A DNA stretch of 64,000 nucleotides from Aquilonibacter sp963703325. GTDB lineage: Bacteria > Vulcanimicrobiota > Vulcanimicrobiia > Vulcanimicrobiales > Vulcanimicrobiaceae. Position 1 is the first letter of the stretch. Every line of letters starts with the position of its first letter. The notes below the pieces were generated by a model. It was given only the letters and a program-made list of their open reading frames with translations, was not told the DNA's origin and made no database searches. The position numbers and the translations under genes are program-made. The DNA is taken from positions 124,001 through 188,000 of the forward strand of contig OY969805.1 in the NCBI GenBank assembly GCA_963703325.1, in the 5' to 3' direction. Of this stretch, positions 42,890 to 51,262 are shown piece after piece.

Positions 42890-43285
42890 ATGGACTCCGA
42901 TACCATGATGAATGGCGAGACGATGGCGGAGGCAAAAAAGCCGCGTCGTCGTAAGGCTCGCCGCAAAAAGGCGGGCGTCGCCAAAAAGGCAGCCGGCGGA
43001 CGCAAGAAAGCGACGCGCAAGAAAGCTGCAGGCGGACGCAAAAAGGCCAGTGGGCGTAAGAAAGCCGCTGGACGCAAGAAGACCGGTGGCCGCAAGAAAA
43101 AGGCCGGCGGACGCAAGAAAAAGGCCGGCGGACGCAAGAAAAAGGCCGGCGGACGCAAGAAGGCCGGTGGACGCAAGAAGAAGGCCGGCGGACGCAAGAA
43201 GGCTGCGCGCAAGAAGGCCGGCGGACGCAAAAAGGCCGGACGCAAGAAGGCCGGCGGACGCAAAAAGGCCCGCAAGAAAAAATAG
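42890..43285 (+). CDS. Histone H1-like Lys/Arg/Gly repeat protein
   Basis: The 131-residue protein has a short acidic N-terminus (MDSDTMMNGETMAEA) and then about 115 residues of repeats such as KKAGGRK and KKKAGGRK, with no other fold. It resembles the basic tails of bacterial histone H1-like proteins and of some HU proteins, and would bind DNA or RNA by charge. AGGAGG ends 5 nt before the start codon. It has its own strong promoter, leader hairpin and terminator, so it is probably an abundant nucleoid protein. The DNA repeats make the copy number prone to slippage. Confidence 0.75.
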   Translation: MDSDTMMNGETMAEAKKPRRRKARRKKAGVAKKAAGGRKKATRKKAAGGRKKASGRKKAAGRKKTGGRKKKAGGRKKKAGGRKKKAGGRKKAGGRKKKAGGRKKAARKKAGGRKKAGRKKAGGRKKARKKK

Positions 43286-43318
43286 CAGTTTACTCACTCC
43301 CACCCGGAGTTTAATGAA

Positions 43319-43350
43319 GGCGGACGATCACATCGTCCGCCTCATTTTTT
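43319..43350 (+). terminator. Intrinsic terminator of the histone-like gene
   Basis: GGCGGACGAT-CAC-ATCGTCCGCC is a perfect 10-bp stem with a 3-nt loop, followed by TCA and six T residues. It is a classical factor-independent terminator. Confidence 0.85.
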
Positions 43351-43373
43351 CTCGCGCGTTGGTTATCGCTACG

Positions 43374-44399
43374 TTAGGTCTGGCTTAGTACGACCGGACC
43401 GTTGACCAAATTGGGGGCGGCGCCGTGGTGTTCTTCGACCCAATGACACGCGGCGAAGTGACCCCCGCCATAGTCGGTGAACGCCGGATCTTCAACCCTG
43501 CATCGCTCGAAAGCCACGGGACACCGCGTGTGGAAGCGGCAGCCCGTCGGCGGATCGACCGGTGAGGGAATATCGCCGCTGAGAACGATGCGCTTGCGGC
43601 GGCGCTCCGCGGCGGGATCGGGAATCGGAATCGCCGAGAGCAACGCCTGCGTGTAGGGATGGAGCGGGCGCTCGTACAGTTCGTCGCGCGTGCTCAGCTC
43701 GACGATCTTGCCGACGTACATCACCGCGACCCGGGTCGAGATATGCCGGACGACCGACAGATCGTGCGCGATGAAGAGGTAGGTCAGACCAAGCTGCTGC
43801 TGCAGATCCTCGAGCAGGTTGATGACTTGCGCCTGGATCGAAACGTCCAATGCGGACACCGGCTCGTCGCATACGATGAACTTCGGATCGACGGCGAGGG
43901 CGCGCGCAACGCCGATGCGCTGGCGTTGACCTCCAGAAAATTCGTGCGGATACCGGTTTGCGCTATAGGGCCGCAATCCGACGAGCTGCAGCAGCTCCTG
44001 GACGCGCGCCTGCGCGGCCGCGCCCCTGGCGATACCGTGAATCCGCAGCGGCTCGCCGATGATTTCACCCACGGTCATGCGCGGATTGAGTGATGCGAAC
44101 GGATCCTGAAAGATGATCTGAATCTGGCGGCGCAGGGGGCGGATGTCGTCGGCCCGCATCGTGGTGATTTCGGCGCCGTCGTATTTGATCGAACCGCTGG
44201 TCGCCGGCAGCAAATGCAACAGCATGCGCCCGATCGTCGTCTTCCCGGAACCGGATTCACCCACCAGCCCCAGCGTTTCGCCGGCGTCGATGTCGAAGCT
44301 CACGCCATCGACGGCTTTGACGTCGGCGACGTGCCGCGACAGCAGGCCCGCGTGAATCGGGAAATACTTAACGAGATCGCGGACCTCGACTAGCGACAT
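43374..44399 (-). CDS. Oligopeptide/dipeptide ABC transporter ATPase (DppF/OppF type)
   Basis: The ABC ATPase has Walker A GLVGESGSGKTT, signature FSGGQRQRIGVARAL, Walker B FIVCDEPVSALDVS, the switch His in FIAHDLSVV, and the C-terminal oligopeptide-family extension with CRFHTRCPVAFERC. It energises peptide import together with the DppD-type subunit next to it. I chose ATG 44399, giving a 10-nt overlap with that gene. The permeases and binding protein are not in the window. Confidence 0.93.
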   Translation of the reverse strand: MSLVEVRDLVKYFPIHAGLLSRHVADVKAVDGVSFDIDAGETLGLVGESGSGKTTIGRMLLHLLPATSGSIKYDGAEITTMRADDIRPLRRQIQIIFQDPFASLNPRMTVGEIIGEPLRIHGIARGAAAQARVQELLQLVGLRPYSANRYPHEFSGGQRQRIGVARALAVDPKFIVCDEPVSALDVSIQAQVINLLEDLQQQLGLTYLFIAHDLSVVRHISTRVAVMYVGKIVELSTRDELYERPLHPYTQALLSAIPIPDPAAERRRKRIVLSGDIPSPVDPPTGCRFHTRCPVAFERCRVEDPAFTDYGGGHFAACHWVEEHHGAAPNLVNGPVVLSQT

Positions 44400-45361
44400 G
44401 GCACCTTTCCGTCGTAGAGCCAACAGCGCGCTTCGTGTCCGCCTTCGAATTCATAGAGGTGCACCGGCTGCGCACAGACCGGCATGCGCTGCGCGCAGCG
44501 CGGTGCGAACGCGCAACCCGGCGGAAGATTGAGCAGGTTGGGCGGTTGACCTTTGATCGGTTGCAGACGGCGATGCGTGTTGTCGTCCAGCCGTGGCAGC
44601 GAGGCGAGAAGGCCTTGCGTGTACGGCATCTTCGGTTCGGCGAAGATTTGATCGGCGGTCCCGTACTCGACCAAATTGCCGCCGTACATGACGAGCACGT
44701 TCTTGCAGACTTCGGCCACCACGCCCAAGTCGTGGGTGATCAGGATGATCGCCGCTCCGGTCTCGCGCTGCATTTCGTTCATCAACTCGAGAATCTGCGC
44801 TTGGATCGTAACGTCGAGCGCCGTGGTCGGTTCGTCGGCGATCAGCACCTGCGGATTGCACGAGAGCGCCATCCCGATCATCACCCGTTGGCGCATCCCG
44901 CCGGAGAATTGATGCGGATAGTCGTCGATGCGTCGTTCGGCCGACGGGATACGCACCTTCTTGAGCATCTCGATCGCCTTGATGCGCGATTCTGCACGCG
45001 AGTATCCCAAGTGCAGCCGAACGGCCTCAGCGATTTGCTCGCCGACGGTGAGCACCGGATTGAGGCTTGTCATCGGATCTTGAAAGATCATCGCGATTTG
45101 ATGGCCGCGGATCTTGCGCATCTGGGCTTCGGTCTTGGCGGTGAGGTCCTCACCGTTGAACGTGATGCCGTCGCTCGTCACGGTGGCGTTGCGCGAAAGC
45201 AATCGCATGATCGAAAGCGCGGTGACGGACTTCCCCGACCCGGATTCCCCCACGATGCCGAGCGTTTCCCCGGCCTGAAGTGAAAACGAAAGCCCGTTGA
45301 CGGCGGTAACCGGGCCATCCTCCGTACGGAACGTCGTGCGGAGATTGCGAACGTCGAGCAA
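44390..45361 (-). CDS. Oligopeptide/dipeptide ABC transporter ATPase (DppD/OppD type)
   Basis: The 323-residue ABC ATPase has Walker A GIVGESGSGKSV, signature FSGGMRQRVMIGMAL, Walker B VLIADEPTTALDVT and ILITHDLGVVAEVC. The C-terminal segment GCAFAPRCAQRMPVC is the Cys-rich extension of the peptide/nickel family. It forms the ATPase pair with the next gene and lies 12 nt after secG, so it may be in the same message as dxs and secG. Confidence 0.93.
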   Translation of the reverse strand: MLDVRNLRTTFRTEDGPVTAVNGLSFSLQAGETLGIVGESGSGKSVTALSIMRLLSRNATVTSDGITFNGEDLTAKTEAQMRKIRGHQIAMIFQDPMTSLNPVLTVGEQIAEAVRLHLGYSRAESRIKAIEMLKKVRIPSAERRIDDYPHQFSGGMRQRVMIGMALSCNPQVLIADEPTTALDVTIQAQILELMNEMQRETGAAIILITHDLGVVAEVCKNVLVMYGGNLVEYGTADQIFAEPKMPYTQGLLASLPRLDDNTHRRLQPIKGQPPNLLNLPPGCAFAPRCAQRMPVCAQPVHLYEFEGGHEARCWLYDGKVPCR

Positions 45362-45373
45362 CGACGACAGCGT

Positions 45374-45733
45374 TTAGATCCCCGTCAGTGAGAGAATGAA
45401 GCCGGCGACCACGAACACGACGGCAGTGAAGCCGGTGACGCGCTTGAGCTGTTCGTCTGCGCCCATGCGTCCGTACGTCGATTCAACCCGGCCGCCGATT
45501 GTGCCGGACAGACCCTCTTGTTTGGTCGTCTGCACCGCGAGCAGCACGACGAGCGCGATCGCCGCAATGATAAAAATACCGGCGATCCCGTGGGTCAACC
45601 AACTGGCGTGCGCCTGCACCACCGTCTGCGGCGCCACGGCCGGCGGCTGCGTCAGCGGTTGTTGCACGGTGAGCGGAGCGGCCTTCGCGGCGGCCGAAGC
45701 CGCTTTAGCTGCGGCAGCGAGTAAAAAGGTCAA
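45374..45733 (-). CDS. secG: SecG, protein-export channel subunit
   Basis: The 119-residue protein has an Ala/Pro-rich N-terminal region with a first weak helix, one strong helix (GIAGIFIIAAIALVVLLAV), the SecG loop QTTKQEGLSGTIGG, and a last helix (FTAVVFVVAGFILSL). SecG helps SecYE move proteins across the membrane. The start is TTG, overlapping the dxs stop by 4 nt. The N-terminal part is longer than usual. Confidence 0.85.
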   Translation of the reverse strand: MTFLLAAAAKAASAAAKAAPLTVQQPLTQPPAVAPQTVVQAHASWLTHGIAGIFIIAAIALVVLLAVQTTKQEGLSGTIGGRVESTYGRMGADEQLKRVTGFTAVVFVVAGFILSLTGI

Positions 45734-47640
45734 CGATGTATCTCCTGGTGCGGGTCGAGCGCGCGCGCGAGCCGCTCCGCGATCGCTTGCGCGGAGAGGC
45801 CGAAGAGCGCACGTTGACTGGGCTGGGAGTCGTGATGCACCAGGACGTCGGCGACGCCGATGCGCTGCACCCGGACCGAAAGGCCCAAATCCGACACCTT
45901 CTCTACGACCGCCGACCCAAAGCCGCCTGCGAGCGAGTGTTCCTCGAGCGTAAGGATCAGCTCATGGTCGGCGGCCAACTCGGCGATGAGCGCCTCGTCG
46001 ACCGGTTTGGCAAAGCGCGCGTTGACCACGGTCGGCAACCGGTCCGAACGACCGAACTCGCCGCTGGCCAGCAAGTCGTAGGCGTCCAAGGCAACGTCGA
46101 CGGTATTGCCGAGCGCGAGGAGCGCCGCCCCTTGGCCCTTGCGTAAGACCTCGGCTTTGCCGTGTTCGATCGGCGCGACCGGATCGCGATGCCGTCCGCT
46201 GGTCGAACCGCGCGGATAGCGGATCCCCACCGGAGCATTGCGCGAGAGCGCGTGCGCGAGCATCGGCAGCAGCTCGTCTTCGTTGCGCGGCGCCATCACC
46301 GACATGTTCGGCAGCGTACGCAGATAGGCGATGTCGTAGAGACCCATGTGCGTCGGCCCGTCGTCGCCGACGAAGCCCGCGCGATCCATGCAAAAGACGA
46401 CCGGTAGATTCTGCACGCAAACGTCGTGGACAATTTGGTCGTACGCGCGTTGCAGAAACGTCGAGTAGATCGCGCAAACCGGCTGTAGGCCGCTGGTCGC
46501 GGCTCCCGCCGCCATGCACACCGCGTGCGCCTCAGCAATGCCGACGTCGAAGAACCGCTCGGGAAATTGCTTCGCAAACTTCGAGAGCTTGGTGCCGTCG
46601 GGCATCGCAGCGGTGATCGCGATAAGCTTCGGATTGTCTTTTGCCAGTTCGATCAGCGCGCCCGCGAAGACGTCCGAAAAGGTGGGACGCGCGTCGGGTT
46701 TGATCTCGAGCTTGCCGTTCTCGACGTCGAAAGCGCTCGAGACGCCGTGAAACGTGCGCGAATCCTTCTCGGCGGGCTCGTAGCCTTTGCCTTTGAGCGT
46801 GCGCACGTGCAGCAACACCGGACGATCGACGCTCCTGGCCGTCTCGAGTGCATCGATCATGGTGTCTAAGTTATGACCGTCGAACGGGCCCATGTACCGA
46901 AAGCCCAGCTCTTCAAATATGACGGCGGTTTTCTCGGACGGCGCCACGAAGCGCATCGCTCCCATCTCGGCACTGGCGAACGCCTTGCGCGCGGCACCCC
47001 CGAACGGGATGTGCTCGAAGACGTCCTTGGCGCGTTCGCGCACGAAATTTGCCAGCGGCTTGGTACGCAGCACCGACAAGTACGAGGCGATCGATCCGAC
47101 ATTGGGTGCGATCGACATCTCGTTGTCGTTGAGGATGACGATGAAATTCGAATCGAGTTGCCCGGCATTGTTGAGCGCCTCATACGCGAGTCCGCCCGTC
47201 AGCGCGCCGTCGCCGAGTACGGCCACGACGGTTTCGTGGCGCCCGGCAAGATCGCGCGCCACCGCCATCCCGTAGGCGGCGGAGACCGACGTCGACGCGT
47301 GACCGGCACCGAATTGATCGTACGGCGACTCACTGCGCATCGCAAAGCCGGAGATGCCGCCGCCCTTGCGCAACGTATGAAAGCGATCGCGCCGGCCGCT
47401 GAGAATCTTATGCACGTAGGCCTGATGCGAAACGTCCCACACGAGTTTGTCGCCCGGAAGGTCGAGCACGCGATGCAACGCGATCGTCAACTCGACCACG
47501 CCCAAATTTGGCGCCAGATGCCCGCCGTTGCGCGAGCACGTCACGACCAGCATGTCGCGAATCTCGCGGGCAAGCACGTCAAGTTCGTCGCGCGAAAGGG
47601 TCTTGACGTCGGCGGGGGTTTCGATGCGTTCGATCACCAT
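45730..47640 (-). CDS. dxs: 1-deoxy-D-xylulose-5-phosphate synthase
   Basis: The 636-residue ThDP enzyme has LVWDVSHQAYVHKILSG, the ThDP/Mg motif AVLGDGALTGGLAYEALN, and the transketolase-like DRAGFVGDDGPTHMGLYD. It makes DXP from pyruvate and glyceraldehyde 3-phosphate, the entry to the MEP pathway, which supplies the isoprenoids used by the hopanoid genes of this window. I chose ATG 47640; the open frame continues upstream only through the palindromic leader. Confidence 0.96.
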   Translation of the reverse strand: MVIERIETPADVKTLSRDELDVLAREIRDMLVVTCSRNGGHLAPNLGVVELTIALHRVLDLPGDKLVWDVSHQAYVHKILSGRRDRFHTLRKGGGISGFAMRSESPYDQFGAGHASTSVSAAYGMAVARDLAGRHETVVAVLGDGALTGGLAYEALNNAGQLDSNFIVILNDNEMSIAPNVGSIASYLSVLRTKPLANFVRERAKDVFEHIPFGGAARKAFASAEMGAMRFVAPSEKTAVIFEELGFRYMGPFDGHNLDTMIDALETARSVDRPVLLHVRTLKGKGYEPAEKDSRTFHGVSSAFDVENGKLEIKPDARPTFSDVFAGALIELAKDNPKLIAITAAMPDGTKLSKFAKQFPERFFDVGIAEAHAVCMAAGAATSGLQPVCAIYSTFLQRAYDQIVHDVCVQNLPVVFCMDRAGFVGDDGPTHMGLYDIAYLRTLPNMSVMAPRNEDELLPMLAHALSRNAPVGIRYPRGSTSGRHRDPVAPIEHGKAEVLRKGQGAALLALGNTVDVALDAYDLLASGEFGRSDRLPTVVNARFAKPVDEALIAELAADHELILTLEEHSLAGGFGSAVVEKVSDLGLSVRVQRIGVADVLVHHDSQPSQRALFGLSAQAIAERLARALDPHQEIHR

Positions 47641-47660
47641 AATTGACCGCCGAAGGTTCG

Positions 47661-47706
47661 CCGGGAGCGCTCCCGGCCCCGCTTGCCCGGGGGGAGGGAC
47701 CCCCCC
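47661..47706 (-). promoter_or_regulatory. Palindromic leader of dxs
   Basis: CCGGGAGCGCTCCCGG (47661-47676) is a perfect 16-bp palindrome, and GGGGGG-TCCCT-CCCCCC (47689-47705) is a second GC-only inverted repeat. Both lie 20-70 nt before the dxs start. They may be an operator or a structured 5-prime leader; no known riboswitch pattern was recognised. Confidence 0.4.
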
Positions 47707-47727
47707 AGAGGCCAATCTAGCGGGCGA

Positions 47728-48372
47728 ATGTACGATCCGTTGCAAGAAACCGTCCCGATCAAGAACCGGCGGGCGTGGCGCGACCTGGCGCGTATTCTCT
47801 CGACGATCTTCAACCCGTTTTTAACGGCGCTCGCGCTCTTCGTTATCCTTGCGCACGCCAGCGCTCGCGGGACGCTGGATTTTTGGTGGCTGCTGGCCCT
47901 CTCGACGTTTTTCACGTCGATCGGGCCGATGATCTACGTCTTCTGGCTGTACGGCAGCGATCGCGTCTCCGATTTGGACATGTCGGTCCGCCACGAGCGT
48001 GAATCCGTATTTGGGGCGTTCGTGGTGTTCTATCTGCTGGGCACGATTGCGATGTGGCTCACCCACGCGCCGCGTATCATGATCGCGGCCATGGCGGCTT
48101 ACACACTGTCCACCCTGATCGTTCAGTACATTACCCGCTATTGGAAGATCAGCACGCACGCGATCGGCATCACGGCCCCGCTGGTCGCGCTGACCCTGCT
48201 CTACGGCAATCAGACGCTGCCGTTCCTGATCCTCATCCCGATGGTTTGCTGGGCGCGCGTCTACCTTAAAGCTCATACGTTGCTCCAGGTCATCGCGGGT
48301 GCGGCACTCGCTACCGTCTCGACCGTGCTCTTCTTCCACATCTTTCATGTGGGCGAAGCGCTCCCAATTTAG
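47728..48372 (+). CDS. PAP2-like membrane protein
   Basis: The 214-residue protein has about six membrane helices. Near the C-terminus CWARVYLKAHTLLQVIAGAAL resembles the last PAP2 phosphatase motif (His followed by xxxQVIAG), while the first motif (KxxxxxxRP) is not clear. Members remove phosphate from lipid phosphates such as undecaprenyl diphosphate. I chose ATG 47728; the frame upstream overlaps the dxs leader. It is divergent from dxs. Confidence 0.6.
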   Translation: MYDPLQETVPIKNRRAWRDLARILSTIFNPFLTALALFVILAHASARGTLDFWWLLALSTFFTSIGPMIYVFWLYGSDRVSDLDMSVRHERESVFGAFVVFYLLGTIAMWLTHAPRIMIAAMAAYTLSTLIVQYITRYWKISTHAIGITAPLVALTLLYGNQTLPFLILIPMVCWARVYLKAHTLLQVIAGAALATVSTVLFFHIFHVGEALPI

Positions 48373-48499
48373 CTCAAACGGACGCCGAGTGTCGCCCAAG
48401 GGCGCGGCACGCTGTTTCTCCTAGGACGAGACGGGAAACGGCTTTCGGAAGGCCGCCCTTGCGGCTACGTATCCGTCGACCCCGGACGATACTATTGGA

Positions 48500-48586
48500 A
48501 TGGAGTTCACCCGGACTACGCCGTATTATCGCGGCTACGCGGCCTATGGATGGGTCCTCGGTCCGGCGAATAGCCCGAAGTCATGA
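48500..48586 (+). CDS. Possible 28-residue leader ORF before the chemoreceptor fusion
   Basis: ATG 48500 opens a 28-codon frame rich in Tyr and Gly (TPYYRGYAAYGWVLG) whose TGA overlaps the start ATG of the next gene. That fits translational coupling, but no good ribosome-binding site precedes it, so the case is weak. The rest of 48373-48499 holds small GC hairpins (one at about 48392-48414) and no gene. Confidence 0.25.
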   Translation: MEFTRTTPYYRGYAAYGWVLGPANSPKS

Positions 48587-51225
48587 TCTCAACGCGCGAG
48601 GACGAGCTCTTCGATCGCTTCAACGCGAGCGTCGCTACGGCGGTCGACGCGGTCCGCCAGGCCTCGGAGGCAATTGCCGCCACCGCGCAAGAGCAGACCA
48701 CGTTGATGGTGGCGCTCTCGGACACCGCCGGGACGCTTGCGTCGGCCTCACGCGAAACGGCCGAGCGGCTGCAGTCCGCGCAAGCCTCCGCGCGTGCCGC
48801 CGCATCGGATTTGGGCAACTCGTTCGAAGTCGTCGAGAATCTGTTGACCTCGGTGCAACAGCTGGCCGATCTCTCCGCCGACACCGCCATCGCCATGGAC
48901 GATTTTGGCCGCTTGATGAGCGAGATCGGCCGCATGACGGAATTTGTCGAAGACGTCAGCGACGAAACGCAGCTGCTCGCGCTCAATGCCGCGATCGAGG
49001 CCGCACGTGCCGGCCAGCACGGACTCGGTTTTGCGGTCGTCGCCGGCGAAGTCGGCCGGCTCGCCAAGACGACGAACGAATCGACGTCCGTAATCAAGAA
49101 TCTCGTCGTCGAGATTCAACGCGAAGCCGAAGCGACGATCAAAGCCGTGCGCGAGAACGCCGAACGTTCGGCGGCGTCGGCCCCACTGGCCGAAATCGCC
49201 CGCACGTCGCTAGCGGAAATCGCTGAACTTGCCGCCGATCTTTCGGTCACGATCGATCGCGCGGTGATCAGCGGACGCGATCACAGTCACGCCGCCGAAG
49301 CGATGCGCAAATCAACCGACGGTCTTGCAAACGTTGCGGCCGCTCAAGGGCGCGAAGCACTCGAATCTGCCTTCGCGACACAGCGTCTCGCGTACTACGG
49401 CGCAGAGATCGAATACATCTCGCGTTCGCGTACCGCGTCGAAGAGCGAACACACGACGATCAAAATCGCGACGCTTCTGCCGCCGGGCTACCCGCCGTCA
49501 CGAGCATGGGAATACGTGGCGGAGCGCACGCTCGAACTTTCCGAAGGACGGCTGCGCATCGAGCTGGAGATTCCGTTTACCGGCGGCAGCGAGATGGAAG
49601 CGCTCTTGCGCGTGCGCTCGGGTGAGCTCGATATGGTCAGCGTGACGACGTACGTCGCCGGCGCGCTCGTGCCGCTCGCCCAACTGCTCGATCTGCCGTT
49701 CGTGTTTCCCGACCGTGAATCGGCGCACCGGCTGCTCGACGGCCCGCTCGGCGAGCACATCCTCTCGTCGTTCGAATCGTTCGGTCTGCACGGCCTGGGC
49801 TATTTCGAGAACGGGCTGCGTCACTTCACCAACAGCCTGCATCCGATCCGCCGTCCTTCGGACATGCGCAAGATGCGGGTACGCATTCAAGATTCGGTGG
49901 TGTACCTAGCGCTGATGCACGCGCTCGGCGCTTCGCCCAAGGTCATCGGCTTCAACGACGTCTACCGCTCGCTGCAAAACCACGAAGTCGACGCGCAAGA
50001 AAACCCGCTCGCCAACACCCTCGGCGCGCGTCTGTACGAAGTGCAACGCTATCTTTCGCTGACCGCGCACACCTACAACACCCAGATCGTGTTGGGGAAT
50101 ATCGAGCGCTGGCACATGTTGCCGGCGTCCGACCGCGATCTCATTGTGCAAGCCTTCAGCGAAGCCCGGCAGTTCCATCGCCGCATCTCCGCCGAAGACG
50201 ATCTGCACGCGCTGACCGAGCTGCGCAAGCACCTCGAGGTGCACGAGCTGCAGCCCGACGAGCGCGAGGAGTTCGTCAAGACGTCGCGCTTCGTGTGGGA
50301 GCGCATGGAGCCGCTCTTTCCGACCGACGTGTTCCGGCTCTTGCTCAACCGCAATCTGGACGCTTGGCGTCCGCGGGTCAACCTCGGCTCGCACGACGCA
50401 ACGCATGGCTTCACCCTCAACGACATCGTCGAGTCGATCGATCGTTCGGTCAACTCGGTACGCGCGACCGGCGATACCATCGGTACGCAGTCGCGGTCGC
50501 AGATCTCGAGCCTGAACGGGCTCTCGCAGCAATCCATGGCCTTGAGCGGTTCGAACGAGAAACTTGCCAAGGACTTTCTCGGGCTTGGGGAGCGCTTCGA
50601 ACAGGTCGCCCCACAGGTGCGCGTCATGCGTGACACCGTCGGCGAGCTGATCGACACGATCAACGTGCTTTCGTCGATGGCGGTGCAGAGCCGTAACGCG
50701 CTCGACCAGTTCGCCAAATCGATGCACCAGATCTTCGAGATCATCAATCTGGTGCGCTCGGTCTCGGACAAAACGAACCTGCTCGCGCTCAACGCGGCGA
50801 TCGAGGCAGCGCGTGCCGGCGATCACGGCAAAGGCTTCAACGTCGTTGCCGGTGAGGTGCGCAGCTTGGCCGACAAGACCAAAGCCTCGACGCTGGACAT
50901 TCGCAAGGTCCTCAGCGATCTCGAAGCGCGCGGCAAATCCGCCGGCGTTGCTATCGAAAACGGCGTAGCGAAAGCCGAACACAGCGCACGTCAGGCGCGT
51001 ATGGCGCAAGAAGCCTTCGGGCGCATCGAACAGTTTGCTAGCTCGGCGCAATTCACGCTCGAGCAGGCTGAGGACGCCGCCAACGACGAAGCGCGCCGCG
51101 CCTACGCAATGTACGGCGACTACTCACAGATGGCGGCGCTGGTCGAATCACACGCCCAAGACAGCCGCGCCGCGCTCAGTTCAACCGTTGAACTCGAACG
51201 CCAACGCCGCGCCTTGTTTTCCTAG
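48583..51225 (+). CDS. MCP signalling - TRAP solute-binding (DctP) - MCP signalling fusion
   Basis: The 880-residue chain has no signal peptide and no membrane helix. Residues 25-260 are a coiled-coil chemoreceptor signalling hairpin with tip DETQLLALNAAIEAARAG (127-144). Residues 290-600 match TRAP-type periplasmic binding proteins (DctP): TIKIATLLPPG, a DMRKMRVRIQDS block with the conserved carboxylate-binding Arg, and LTAHTYNTQIVLGN. Residues 615-870 form a second hairpin with tip DKTNLLALNAAIEAARAG (729-746). Both tips keep the Glu of the CheA/CheW contact. It looks like a cytoplasmic receptor for an organic acid. Each domain is intact and the frame is continuous. No che gene is near. Confidence 0.88.
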   Translation: MISTREDELFDRFNASVATAVDAVRQASEAIAATAQEQTTLMVALSDTAGTLASASRETAERLQSAQASARAAASDLGNSFEVVENLLTSVQQLADLSADTAIAMDDFGRLMSEIGRMTEFVEDVSDETQLLALNAAIEAARAGQHGLGFAVVAGEVGRLAKTTNESTSVIKNLVVEIQREAEATIKAVRENAERSAASAPLAEIARTSLAEIAELAADLSVTIDRAVISGRDHSHAAEAMRKSTDGLANVAAAQGREALESAFATQRLAYYGAEIEYISRSRTASKSEHTTIKIATLLPPGYPPSRAWEYVAERTLELSEGRLRIELEIPFTGGSEMEALLRVRSGELDMVSVTTYVAGALVPLAQLLDLPFVFPDRESAHRLLDGPLGEHILSSFESFGLHGLGYFENGLRHFTNSLHPIRRPSDMRKMRVRIQDSVVYLALMHALGASPKVIGFNDVYRSLQNHEVDAQENPLANTLGARLYEVQRYLSLTAHTYNTQIVLGNIERWHMLPASDRDLIVQAFSEARQFHRRISAEDDLHALTELRKHLEVHELQPDEREEFVKTSRFVWERMEPLFPTDVFRLLLNRNLDAWRPRVNLGSHDATHGFTLNDIVESIDRSVNSVRATGDTIGTQSRSQISSLNGLSQQSMALSGSNEKLAKDFLGLGERFEQVAPQVRVMRDTVGELIDTINVLSSMAVQSRNALDQFAKSMHQIFEIINLVRSVSDKTNLLALNAAIEAARAGDHGKGFNVVAGEVRSLADKTKASTLDIRKVLSDLEARGKSAGVAIENGVAKAEHSARQARMAQEAFGRIEQFASSAQFTLEQAEDAANDEARRAYAMYGDYSQMAALVESHAQDSRAALSSTVELERQRRALFS

Positions 51226-51238
51226 CTCCCGTGTGCTA

Positions 51239-51262
51239 ATATGCAACCTGGAGGTTGCATAT
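51239..51262. promoter_or_regulatory. Perfect 24-bp palindrome over the SRPBCC start, candidate ArsR operator
   Basis: ATATGCAACC and GGTTGCATAT are perfect 10-bp arms around TGGA. The right half contains GGAGG-type ribosome-binding bases and the first two bases of the start codon. A repressor bound here would shut the SRPBCC-arsR unit; the ArsR protein encoded second is the natural candidate. Confidence 0.65.

Noticed and set aside
42950..43280. Short direct DNA repeats that could be taken for a CRISPR array
   Set aside because: The repeats have no unique spacers of constant length; they are the codons of the KKAGGRK protein.
48373..48499. Possible riboswitch in the region before the chemoreceptor fusion
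   Set aside because: Small GC hairpins are present, but I could not match the conserved bases of c-di-GMP, TPP, cobalamin or other known classes.
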